DNA of 64,000 bases, taken from NCBI GenBank assembly GCA_913775715.1, contig CAJYMC010000007.1, positions 806,001-870,000 on the forward strand. The letters are read 5' to 3'. Both the position numbers and the translations under genes were made by a program. Under the pieces are notes generated by a model. It was not told the origin of the DNA. It did not search any database and saw only the letters and a list, made by a program, of their open reading frames with translations. Of this stretch, positions 8,680 to 16,072 are shown one piece after another (the stretch's first letter is position 1; each line of letters begins with the position of its first letter). The DNA comes from an uncultured Exiguobacterium sp. GTDB taxonomy: Bacteria > Bacillota > Bacilli > Exiguobacteriales > Exiguobacteriaceae.

Positions 8680-9207
8680 ATGCAACTCGTCGCGTGGGCA
8701 ATCGTCTGTTGTGAGATTTTGTTTTGGGTCTTCATCGTCGCCGGACTGATCGTGCGTTATGGATTCAGACGCGAAAGACTCGGTTTTCGATTGATGGCGA
8801 TGTCGCCGGTTATTGATATCGTCTTACTGCTCTTAACGGTGTTTGACTTAAGTCGCGGCAGTACTGCAACACTCGCGCACGGACTTGCTGCGATCTATAT
8901 CGGTGTCTCACTCGCCTTCGGCAAACAGATGATCGCCTGGGCGGACGAGAGGTATCGCCGGTTCATCCTGCGAGAACAAGTATCGCGGGAGCAAATTTCA
9001 AAGGCGCGCAAAGAGCGAAATGGGTTCTATCGGCATGTGCTGGCCTTTTTGATTGGTGGGGCGTTACTCGGTGCCATGATCCTGTGGCTGGGAGATGCTG
9101 AGCAGACGGAGAGTCTCTTACGGACGTTACAATTGTGGGGACTCGTCCTCGTGATCGATGGGGTTATCTCGATGAGTTACACCGTCTTTCCAACTCGATC
9201 CAAATAA
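8680..9207 (+). CDS. Conserved integral membrane protein of unknown function
   Basis: 175 residues from ATG 8680, chosen because AAAGGAGAGG lies just upstream; the frame is open further back without a ribosome site. Three N-terminal membrane helices (AWAIVCCEILFWVFIVAGLIV, PVIDIVLLLLTVF and HGLAAIYIGVSLAFG), a charged cytoplasmic loop, then two more helices. It resembles the small YmcC-type membrane proteins of bacilli from memory, but this is not certain. Divergent from the TetR regulator. Confidence 0.8.
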   Translation: MQLVAWAIVCCEILFWVFIVAGLIVRYGFRRERLGFRLMAMSPVIDIVLLLLTVFDLSRGSTATLAHGLAAIYIGVSLAFGKQMIAWADERYRRFILREQVSREQISKARKERNGFYRHVLAFLIGGALLGAMILWLGDAEQTESLLRTLQLWGLVLVIDGVISMSYTVFPTRSK

Positions 9208-9208
9208 A

Positions 9209-9251
9209 AAAACGAACCTTGTCTGTCAGCGGTCGACAGTGAAGGTTCGTT
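9209..9251 (-). terminator. Terminator for the 9226 lipoprotein gene
   Basis: AACGAACCTT at 9211-9220 pairs with AAGGTTCGTT at 9242-9251. Read on the minus strand the stem ends in seven T. The upstream arm lies inside the lipoprotein coding sequence; it also faces the end of the convergent plus-strand gene. Confidence 0.78.
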
Positions 9252-9609
9252 CCCGAATCGTATTCGTATGGACTTGTTTCCGGGCGTCGATCGAATCCCG
9301 AATGTGGATGATGTAGCGACGTCCTTTTTTGTATCCCGTGCGCGGTGGTTTAATTCGGATCTCTTTGCCGTCAAGGACTTCAATCTCCGTTTGCATCCGC
9401 TCACCGTTCGAATCCGTCACGGTGACTGTTCGGTTCGAGACTTGCTCCTTCCGTAATCCTTTCGCATATTCGATGTCGAAGGTATGGTACGAGGAGATGG
9501 AGCGGGCACGCGATTTGAAGTGTGGCTCGTCCGTCCGTTCGTCGAGAGTGCAGTAGCAACCTGTGAACAAAAGACTCGCCGAGAGGAGTATCGAAAATAG
9601 ATGTTTCAC
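9226..9609 (-). CDS. Small lipoprotein with Ig-like domain
   Basis: 127 residues. Signal peptide with lipobox FTGC (Cys about residue 18), then a second nearby Cys. Residues about 60-125 alternate short beta strands ending in FTV (RTVTVTDSNG ... IRIKPPRTGYKKGRRYIIHIRDSI), resembling the SbsA/CopC-like Ig fold often seen in Gram-positive surface proteins. Probably membrane-anchored outside the cell. Specific role unknown. Confidence 0.72.
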   Translation of the reverse strand: MKHLFSILLSASLLFTGCYCTLDERTDEPHFKSRARSISSYHTFDIEYAKGLRKEQVSNRTVTVTDSNGERMQTEIEVLDGKEIRIKPPRTGYKKGRRYIIHIRDSIDARKQVHTNTIRERTFTVDR

Positions 9610-9754
9610 GAAAACGCTCCTTTATGTATTTGGTAATTTTAGTATAAGACAAATTTTGGGTTACGACAATCCTTCTTGAGACCGAGTCGTTGACAGCTAT
9701 TAAATTCAAGCAGGTCCATGCTATAATCGACCGAGAGAAAGGAAGCGATACACC

Positions 9755-10162
9755 ATGCCAGTACAACCAGACCAACGCGAGATCATCGTCTCGATCCGGA
9801 CGAGTTATGATTTTAAAGCGGATACCGGTCGCGCGATCCGCGTCATCGAGTTTCACGGACGCCGGACGACGCTGTTCGATACGTTCGAAGCGTCGTCACC
9901 GAAACGGATGATCTTGATCGAGATGATTCGTGCCGTCCAATCGTTCAAGGAACCCTTCCACATCATCTTCAACGTCGAATGTAACTTCGGTTTCAAGTAT
10001 TTGACGGATCAGCGGAAATGGGAAAACCGGGACGTCGGGAATACGTTCCTTGACTTAATTGAACAAGGTGGTCATACGTATGAATTACGAGACAGCTCGT
10101 TCTATGAAGGCGGAAAAGCCCTCCAAAAATGGCTCGGCAACACCTTAAAGCAAAATAGCTGA
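9755..10162 (+). CDS. Hypothetical cytoplasmic protein, possibly RNase H-fold relative
   Basis: 135 residues, no signal peptide or membrane helix. GAAAGGAAG lies upstream of ATG 9755. The segment RMILIEMIRAVQSFKEPFHIIFNVECNF resembles the helix-strand element around the catalytic Asp of RNase HI (normally TDS), but with Asn in place of Asp, so any such relative would be inactive. I do not firmly recognise the family. It ends at a terminator shared with the convergent recombinase-like gene. Confidence 0.62.
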   Translation: MPVQPDQREIIVSIRTSYDFKADTGRAIRVIEFHGRRTTLFDTFEASSPKRMILIEMIRAVQSFKEPFHIIFNVECNFGFKYLTDQRKWENRDVGNTFLDLIEQGGHTYELRDSSFYEGGKALQKWLGNTLKQNS

Positions 10163-10197
10163 AAAAAAAGGCTGATTCCATGATGGAGTCAGCCTTT
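10162..10197. terminator. Shared terminator of two convergent genes
   Basis: AAAGGCTGATTCC pairs with GGAGTCAGCCTTT; eight T on the minus strand. The stem includes the stop codon of the recombinase-like gene. Confidence 0.82.
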
Positions 10198-10758
10198 ATC
10201 CGTTGCGTCGATTGTCTCGCTTTCGAGATATCGGTACAACGTACTTTTACTAATACCGGTCTGTTCGCGGATATCAGCGAGTGAATAGTTTTTACTTTGA
10301 TACATCGCGATCGCGCGGCGGACATTTTCATCCGGCTTCCGCGGTCGACCGGTCTGCTTGCCTTGTTCTTTTGCTTTTGAAAGTCCCGCACGCGTCGACA
10401 TACTGATGACATCACTTTGCAGCTGAACGAGATGGCGCGCTGTTTCAAGAAATGACAACGAGGCACGCTCGCTCGTCCGAATCTGTTCGCGGAGTGACCA
10501 TAATGTCGCTCCACGCGTCTCCATCTGCTCGAGCATTTCGATCAAGTGCCGCGTCGAGTCGGCTAAGATATAAAGATGCGTGACGATGACTTCGTCTCCT
10601 GTCTGAAGTGTTTCAAGCATCTGTTCTAATTCCGTCCGGCGTTTGGCCGAATCATGCGTCTCGATGACACGTGTCGTTACATTCATTAGGTCGGCTTCCG
10701 CTTGTTGCGAAGAACAGTCTGGATCATCCGGATAGGGTCTCATGTAGAAATATTGCAT
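10189..10758 (-). CDS. Serine recombinase-family protein with degenerate active site
   Basis: 189 residues. The order is that of a resolvase: N-terminal fold (GDEVIVTHLYILADSTRHLIEML aligns with GDTLVVTKLDRLGRSTRDLLELV), long E helix (STRAGLSKAKEQGKQTGRPRKP) and C-terminal helix-turn-helix (SLADIREQTGISKSTLYRYL). The usual ARVS motif with the catalytic Ser is replaced by MRPYPDD, and the arginines of DRLGRS are lost (YILADS). It therefore probably binds DNA without cutting it. No partner transposase or inverted repeats were seen nearby. Ribosome site GAGAGGAG precedes the ATG. Confidence 0.78.
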   Translation of the reverse strand: MQYFYMRPYPDDPDCSSQQAEADLMNVTTRVIETHDSAKRRTELEQMLETLQTGDEVIVTHLYILADSTRHLIEMLEQMETRGATLWSLREQIRTSERASLSFLETARHLVQLQSDVISMSTRAGLSKAKEQGKQTGRPRKPDENVRRAIAMYQSKNYSLADIREQTGISKSTLYRYLESETIDATDKG

Positions 10759-10957
10759 GGATGAAGCTCCTCTCTGTCGATCACGATCGACGTCAGTTCC
10801 TCATCAGTATACCGTATTCTTATCGTCGTGCCGCAGAAAACCGAAAACATGCCTTTCTTCTCATGTTCGGATCGACTAATTTGTGGTAAATTGAGTGGAA
10901 GTAAGTTTCTCGGACTCATCCCGATACCATTCATTCTTTTTAAATGAGGTGCTCATC

Positions 10958-11431
10958 ATGAACAAAGAAGATCATCAACTCGCCCGTCAGCTATTGACGA
11001 CCTATTTCATCGGCACACAATTAGCGACGGTCCACGTCGCAGGCTATGTCACGCTCGAATTCATCAATTTGTTTGATACGACGGCGCCTGAACTACGACT
11101 ACGGATCGAGACCGATCGTCTGTTTTATGGCGATGTCGAGACGACACAGGACTGGGTCGTCCGCCATGCAACAAAGGAAGAGATGTTGCACTTGATCGTC
11201 TCGCTTCACGCGGAACGGATCACCGGTGTGCGGATCGGCAAGACGGCACCGCACTTATTCTTAACGTTTAGCAACGGACAAACGCTCGTCTTGAACGGAT
11301 CGGATACATATTATGAATCGTGGGCGATCGATATCGGCCTCGCGCCACACCGGGCCGACGCAACGATCGTTGCTGTACCGGGTGACGAACTGGCTGTTTT
11401 TTCCGGAATTGGTGAACAAGTTGAAGACTGA
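10958..11431 (+). CDS. Hypothetical protein
   Basis: 157 residues from ATG 10958, selected because GAGGTG lies 6 bases upstream. Soluble, acidic, mostly beta-strand-like in the second half (ITGVRIGKTAPHLFLTFSNGQTLVLNG). No domain recognised. Followed after 10 bases by a nucleotidyltransferase-domain gene, so the two are probably co-transcribed. Confidence 0.7.
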   Translation: MNKEDHQLARQLLTTYFIGTQLATVHVAGYVTLEFINLFDTTAPELRLRIETDRLFYGDVETTQDWVVRHATKEEMLHLIVSLHAERITGVRIGKTAPHLFLTFSNGQTLVLNGSDTYYESWAIDIGLAPHRADATIVAVPGDELAVFSGIGEQVED

Positions 11432-11441
11432 GTGGACACGG

Positions 11442-12143
11442 ATGGAGTGGTGCGACTGGATCATGCCGCTCGTTGCGTCACGTTATCCGGATCACTGTGC
11501 CGTTTTACTTGCCGGCAGTCATACGCGAGGGCAAGCGACCGCACAATCAGATGTCGATGTAATCATCTTTGAAGCAAGTCGACGTCAGGCGTACCGGGAA
11601 TCGTTCATCCACGACGGTGTGCCGGTCGAAGCATTCGTCCATTCCTTCGAGACGATTCAGCCGTTTTTTGAGAGTGACCGGGAACGTGGTCGCCCGTCCC
11701 TGCAACGAATGGTCGCCGACAGTTGGACGATCGAAGATCATCCGCACCTTGCGTCTATTCGTAGGGAAGCGGTTCAACAATTAGCGGACGGACCTGTTGC
11801 GTGGACGAATTCGGAACAAGAGCGCGCACGTTATTTTTTAAGTGATGTGCTCGACGACTTCGAGAGTGTGACGAACCGCGCAGAAGGTCTAGCGATTGCA
11901 TCTCGTTTATATGAACAGAGCATCGAGTTCATCCTTCGCACTAATCGTCGCTATATCGGACAAGGGAAGTGGGCGATTCGTGCTCTTGCGGAGTTTGACG
12001 AAGACTATGCTAGTCGACATACGATGGCATTCGAGTTGTACTATCAGTCGGATGACCGACGAGAAGTGATCGCATTAGTCGACGATTATCTCGCACCATT
12101 CGGCGGGCGTTATTTTGACGGCTTTACGCTCGGTAAACGATAA
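11442..12143 (+). CDS. Nucleotidyltransferase-domain protein
   Basis: About 233 residues from ATG 11442; a TTG slightly upstream is an alternative. Near the N terminus LLAGSHTRGQATAQSDVDVI is the GS-x9-DxD signature of the DNA polymerase beta-like nucleotidyltransferase fold (MNT, antibiotic adenylyltransferases). The C-terminal half is helical and could be the substrate-specificity domain. It presumably transfers a nucleotide to a small molecule or protein; the substrate is unknown. Likely in one transcript with the preceding gene. Confidence 0.78.
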   Translation: MEWCDWIMPLVASRYPDHCAVLLAGSHTRGQATAQSDVDVIIFEASRRQAYRESFIHDGVPVEAFVHSFETIQPFFESDRERGRPSLQRMVADSWTIEDHPHLASIRREAVQQLADGPVAWTNSEQERARYFLSDVLDDFESVTNRAEGLAIASRLYEQSIEFILRTNRRYIGQGKWAIRALAEFDEDYASRHTMAFELYYQSDDRREVIALVDDYLAPFGGRYFDGFTLGKR

Positions 12144-12150
12144 CAAGCAA

Positions 12151-12195
12151 AAGGAGGTACGCTTTCGGATCAATTGACCGAGAACGTGCCTCCTT
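12151..12195. terminator. Hairpin between convergent genes
   Basis: AAGGAGGTACG pairs with CGTGCCTCCTT (one G-T pair), with a second inner stem; short T runs on both sides. Serves the nucleotidyltransferase and pentapeptide genes. Confidence 0.65.
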
Positions 12196-12210
12196 ATCGT
12201 TCGCTTTTGT

Positions 12211-12996
12211 TTAACGCCAATGGGACGGACGGAGTAAGCGACGCGGTAACTGTGTCGCGGCATTACCGATTGCCGCATTGATTTGTGCCTGTGTCAAAAA
12301 GAGTGCATCCGTCAGATCGGCGTCCTTGACGTTACAGTCTCGCAAATCAGCCCCAAGAAAGTTGACTCCGCGCAGGTTACTACTCGACAGGTTTGTCGCG
12401 AGCAACCACTGATTCTGAACACTGATACCTGAGAAATCACGCCCGGGTAACTGTTTTCCGACCCAGTCGCGTGGTGTCTGGTCGCGTCTTCCGCTATACT
12501 GAACTTGAACACGAGAAGCGATCATTTCAAGGAGTGGTCGGACGGTTTGACGAATAGACATGAGATTAAGCCGTTCAAATTGATCCGCAGGTAATGCCGC
12601 GTACCTGGTCAGTGCGGCAAGCGTCTCATCGAGTTGATCGTGGATGTCACGCGTGACATCACGTTTCCCGTCGGTTATGTACCACATCATTTCAAACAAA
12701 TGAACCATCTTCGGGAAGGCAGCATAGATTGCTTGGCGTCGCTTAGGTGCATCATCGCCTTGAAACGTCTGCTGTGACAGATGTTGTCCGGCACCAAAAC
12801 AATCATAGACGGTGCAGCCTTTGTAGCCACTATCGCGTAACCTGTCATGGATGCGACAGCTGTAATCCGCGTCAAGATTACGACACGGTGTTGCTTCCGG
12901 TTTGTCATGACCAAAATCACTAGATTTCGAAAAAGCGAGTGCGGTACAACATAAACCAAAACACTTCGTACAATCAATCTGGAATGTAGGTTCCAT
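12211..12996 (-). CDS. Cys-rich (YkgJ-like) plus pentapeptide-repeat protein
   Basis: 261 residues from ATG 12996, preceded by GGAGGTG; upstream GTG codons lie within the ribosome site. The N terminus holds CTKCFGLCC, then CRNL, CRIH, CTVYDCFGAG: a cluster of about nine cysteines by residue 70, like metal-chelating YkgJ domains. The C terminus has pentapeptide-like repeats (NLRGVNFLGADLRDCNVKDADLTDALF, about residues 205-232). Cytoplasmic; metal-cluster binding is inference. Starts only 44 bases from the divergent GNAT gene. Confidence 0.77.
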   Translation of the reverse strand: MEPTFQIDCTKCFGLCCTALAFSKSSDFGHDKPEATPCRNLDADYSCRIHDRLRDSGYKGCTVYDCFGAGQHLSQQTFQGDDAPKRRQAIYAAFPKMVHLFEMMWYITDGKRDVTRDIHDQLDETLAALTRYAALPADQFERLNLMSIRQTVRPLLEMIASRVQVQYSGRRDQTPRDWVGKQLPGRDFSGISVQNQWLLATNLSSSNLRGVNFLGADLRDCNVKDADLTDALFLTQAQINAAIGNAATQLPRRLLRPSHWR

Positions 12997-13040
12997 CGTA
13001 TTCACCTCCACTACTACTATAACAAGAAAGGAGTTTGGAC

Positions 13041-13472
13041 ATGCTGAAAATTCAACTCAATGAAAATGAGGACGGACAAGACTGGATTCGAAAACAAGTG
13101 CGTCAATACAATGTCGAGCGTTCACCATTTCATGCGACGAAACGCTCCGATGGTACACAAGCCGTCACATTACTTGCGACGCGTGATGATCAACCGATCG
13201 GCGGCACCTCAGGAGAAATGTACTGGGGCTGGTTACATATTGAATGGTTCTTCGTTGCCGAAGAGGAACGGGGACGTGGGCTCGGTACTCAGTTATTCCT
13301 TCAACTGGAGGAATGGGCACGAGCAGCGGGTGTTCAGCGAATCCGCGTCGAGACGTTCTCGTTTCAAGCGCTTCCGTTTTATGAGCGACAGGGATTCGTC
13401 GAAGTCGGGCGAATCGATAATTATCCGCCGGGTGCCAGCTATCACCTGCTCGTCAAGCAGGTCGACCGATGA
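13041..13472 (+). CDS. GNAT family N-acetyltransferase
   Basis: 143 residues. AAAGGAG lies 7 bases before ATG 13041. The acetyl-CoA motif A is clear (FFVAEEERGRGLGTQLF, RGRGLG loop near residue 82), followed by ALPFYERQGF, the typical C-terminal strand-helix. Transfers an acyl group from acetyl-CoA to an unknown small molecule or protein. Overlaps the next gene by 4 bases (ATGA). Confidence 0.88.
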   Translation: MLKIQLNENEDGQDWIRKQVRQYNVERSPFHATKRSDGTQAVTLLATRDDQPIGGTSGEMYWGWLHIEWFFVAEEERGRGLGTQLFLQLEEWARAAGVQRIRVETFSFQALPFYERQGFVEVGRIDNYPPGASYHLLVKQVDR

Positions 13473-14092
13473 AACGGCGACTCCTGTTCACCTTAGTTAT
13501 GGGATTACTACTCGGGACGTTGACGGGGATGTCCCAACGTCAAGAGACGACTTCCTTCACGGCACAAACGGTCACGAAGTTATATACACAGATGACGAAC
13601 ACGCCGATCGAAGCGCGTGATGTCTACTTCGTCGAACGTTTGTCTGAGCATTATGCCGTCGCGTATCTTGAAGCGAAACACGACCGCTTATTTTTGCTCC
13701 TGCAACAAACTGACAAAGTACAACGAATCGATCGAATCATTCGCGCCAAGCAGACGATGGAGACAGATTGGTTCGAGGGTCGTTTGCTGACGACGCCGGA
13801 AGGTCGGTATCTTGTCGCCTACGGCATGAATGCCTCAAAACAAATGAAAACGATCCGGTTCGAGCCCTATAAGACGACTGCTGATGGGGAAGCACCACTT
13901 CGTCCGATGCGACGATCACTATCAGTCGCAGGTCAGGAACGTTTTCATACCGTCCAACCGTTACCGGACGCCTTCCCGCATTCGCTCTACTTTGAGATGA
14001 TCGCGACGAGCGTAGATGGACAAGAGACGATGCAACGCTTGACGTCATCAAGCGATAACGCATCCTTATTTTCTAAGAACCGTGACTTTTAG
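13469..14092 (+). CDS. Secreted or membrane-anchored hypothetical protein
   Basis: 207 residues. Lys/Arg-rich start and one hydrophobic helix (LLFTLVMGLLLGTLTG) act as a signal peptide or anchor; no lipobox. The rest is soluble, without a recognised domain. ATG 13469 overlaps the GNAT stop by 4 bases, so translation is coupled. Confidence 0.68.
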   Translation: MKRRLLFTLVMGLLLGTLTGMSQRQETTSFTAQTVTKLYTQMTNTPIEARDVYFVERLSEHYAVAYLEAKHDRLFLLLQQTDKVQRIDRIIRAKQTMETDWFEGRLLTTPEGRYLVAYGMNASKQMKTIRFEPYKTTADGEAPLRPMRRSLSVAGQERFHTVQPLPDAFPHSLYFEMIATSVDGQETMQRLTSSSDNASLFSKNRDF

Positions 14093-14123
14093 TATACTGT
14101 ATACGAAAAAAGGGGGGAAAAAT

Positions 14124-14453
14124 ATGTGGATTGTCATGAACCAGTTACATGTCGTGAAAGGTGCGGCAGATCAAGTCTCAGCACGTTTTAAGACGACGAA
14201 AGGGATTGAGCGGATGGAAGGGTTTCACCGGATGCAGGTCCTCGTCGATATCAGTCAGGAACAAGAAGATATCGTCACGATCATGACAACCTGGTCGAAT
14301 CAAGCAGCATTCCATGCGTGGCAGGAGAGTCAAGCTTACAAAGGCGTGCACCATAAGCGGGATAACGGCACGTCCGAAGTCAAACCGCTCGTGACGTCGA
14401 ATACGGTAACGGAATATGCGATCGTCGCCGATCACAGCGCCGCAACAGAATAA
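14124..14453 (+). CDS. IsdG-type haem-degrading monooxygenase
   Basis: 109 residues, an antibiotic-biosynthesis-monooxygenase (ABM) fold. The catalytic triad of staphylococcal IsdG (Asn7, Trp67, His77) is present at Asn6, Trp66 and His76, and GIERMEGFHRM matches the conserved core. Members open haem to release iron in the cytoplasm. AAGGGGGG lies just before ATG 14124. GTATAC-T-GTATAC (14092-14104) overlaps the likely -10; no Fur box was found. Confidence 0.87.
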   Translation: MWIVMNQLHVVKGAADQVSARFKTTKGIERMEGFHRMQVLVDISQEQEDIVTIMTTWSNQAAFHAWQESQAYKGVHHKRDNGTSEVKPLVTSNTVTEYAIVADHSAATE

Positions 14454-14459
14454 ATATAG

Positions 14460-14492
14460 CACCCCTGAGAGGCATCTTCTCAGGGGTGTTGT
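14460..14492 (+). terminator. Terminator after the haem monooxygenase gene
   Basis: CACCCCTGAGA at 14460-14470 pairs with TCTCAGGGGTG at 14478-14488; modest T content follows. Confidence 0.75.
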
Positions 14493-14568
14493 CTGTAACA
14501 ATAGATTAGATTGTTTTTCCGTAATTTGGGTATATTTTAACAAAATAGACGAAACGAGGTGGCATCGC

Positions 14569-14805
14569 ATGGTCTATCGTAAACCTATCGTATCCAGTCT
14601 ATCCATCCTCTGTGGTATGATCCTGCTCTTTGGTTTCTTGACGAGTGGCGGGTTCATTTATCTCTACTTCTTCGTCTTACTGTTCGCTTGCGTCTCCTTC
14701 TTACGTGAACCGTTGACACGTAAAGAGTGGTTACGAGAGGGGATTGCTTTCATCTTTTGGTGTTCCTTGATTTATTTGCTGCAGCATCTCGTCTTCATGA
14801 CGTGA
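14569..14805 (+). CDS. Small integral membrane protein
   Basis: 78 residues from ATG 14569 with GAGGTGG upstream. Two to three hydrophobic helices (SSLSILCGMILLFGFLTSG, FIYLYFFVLLFACVSFL, IAFIFWCSLIYLLQHLVF) separated by a short charged loop. No recognised family. Convergent with the lipoprotein gene ending at 14807, one base away. Confidence 0.7.
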   Translation: MVYRKPIVSSLSILCGMILLFGFLTSGGFIYLYFFVLLFACVSFLREPLTRKEWLREGIAFIFWCSLIYLLQHLVFMT

Positions 14806-14806
14806 T

Positions 14807-16072
14807 TCATTTTTCGTATTGCTCGAACAAAGGAAGGATGATATCACGACCTGTCGCCGAAAGATGAATCGACACGTCACGTTTCGGATCCTTCAAGTAG
14901 ATGTCGGTCTTTTTGACACGCTTGTCGAGATAAACTTCGTATTGCTGTCCTTTTGTACCTTCTCGGAACGTCAGGTATTTCCACTTCGCCCGTTTTCCTC
15001 GTACATCAGCCTGTTCACTCGTCTTGATCGCTTTTTGTAATTTCCCGGATTCATCACTCGTCATCATAATCATGTTTTCCCAATCGAGGCCTTTTTCCGA
15101 AATACGATTTCCTTGATCATCTTCTTCAAAACGGATATGCGAAAACTGTTTTTGATGGAACAATGTCTCGTTTTGGTTATCTGCAACAAGGTCATCTGTT
15201 GTTTGATTCGGCTCTTGGAGTTCAGTTGGTTGTTCCGTCGTATGGCGAATCGATAATTCGTAGCGGAATTCACGTCCGTTTTTCTCCGTTGCGACAACCG
15301 TTCCATAATGTTCTGGTGTGCCGTCACCAGGAATGAATCGGACCTTTCCTGGTTGTTTCATTGAATGGATCGGGTGTTCCGCACGCCGTCCACCATACAA
15401 CTGTGGTATTCGAACCGAAACGTCGTATGTCGAACCGAATTGTTGATTGTAGACGAGATAGAGATCGACATCACGGGTGAACGGTGTCAAAGAATTCGTA
15501 TATACGAAAGACGTTGTACGTGTATCTTTTTTTGTGACATCCGTCGCCTCGATGACGAGGTAACCTGATCCTGGAAGTTCTAATGTTCGAGCAGAATGAT
15601 CTGCGATCTTCTCATCAGGATTAAACCAGTCGTCTTTTTTTAATACAGTAGGCTTCACATTAAAGTTCTTCCGTTGTGGAGTCAGAGCAGTCTTCTTGAA
15701 GACATCGTCTTTCTTTGGTAATGGATAGTACCCGCCTTTAAACGATGTCTGACAATATAAATATCTCTTCTTTCCAGCTTTCACGTAACGAACGGTTTGA
15801 CCTTCATAATCTTCGAACGGATTCGTCATCATGACGGAATAGATATCGCCGACAGCGTAATCAGTAGGTGCATCGCTCACTTTAGACGCGCACGTTTTTT
15901 GGATGACAGTTCGTTCTTTAGCTGACAAGGTGCGAGATTCTTTTTCGTTGAATTGCCCTCCGTCATACATTTGCGATAAGTAACCCCATTTAAAATTGGG
16001 GGTATCACTTTGACAACCGCTTAACGCAAGCGTTGCACCGAGTATTAGTCCGGTCCAGTAACGTTTATTCAT
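14807..16072 (-). CDS. Large lipoprotein, second of a paralogous pair
   Basis: 421 residues. Signal peptide with lipobox LSGC (Cys20). Two further Cys (KTCASK and LYCQTS) are placed like those of the neighbour at 16069-17331. Both share the overall plan: lipobox, Cys pair, a mid-protein PGSGYLVIEA or PPEGQFVVFT strand, beta-rich middle, and a Lys-rich C-terminal strand repeat. No known domain recognised. ATG overlaps the upstream paralogue's stop (ATGA), so both are made together. Probably a surface protein under divergence after duplication. Confidence 0.75.
   Translation of the reverse strand: MNKRYWTGLILGATLALSGCQSDTPNFKWGYLSQMYDGGQFNEKESRTLSAKERTVIQKTCASKVSDAPTDYAVGDIYSVMMTNPFEDYEGQTVRYVKAGKKRYLYCQTSFKGGYYPLPKKDDVFKKTALTPQRKNFNVKPTVLKKDDWFNPDEKIADHSARTLELPGSGYLVIEATDVTKKDTRTTSFVYTNSLTPFTRDVDLYLVYNQQFGSTYDVSVRIPQLYGGRRAEHPIHSMKQPGKVRFIPGDGTPEHYGTVVATEKNGREFRYELSIRHTTEQPTELQEPNQTTDDLVADNQNETLFHQKQFSHIRFEEDDQGNRISEKGLDWENMIMMTSDESGKLQKAIKTSEQADVRGKRAKWKYLTFREGTKGQQYEVYLDKRVKKTDIYLKDPKRDVSIHLSATGRDIILPLFEQYEK

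Noticed and set aside
9401-9856. Minus-strand frame across the lipoprotein start and the 9755 gene
   Set aside because: Crosses two better-supported genes and lacks a start signal.
10189-10758. Resolvase-like gene as evidence for a transposon
   Set aside because: No transposase, terminal inverted repeats or target duplication nearby, and the active site is lost.
14080-14123. Fur box upstream of the haem monooxygenase
   Set aside because: GTATAC repeats do not fit the 7-1-7 Fur pattern.
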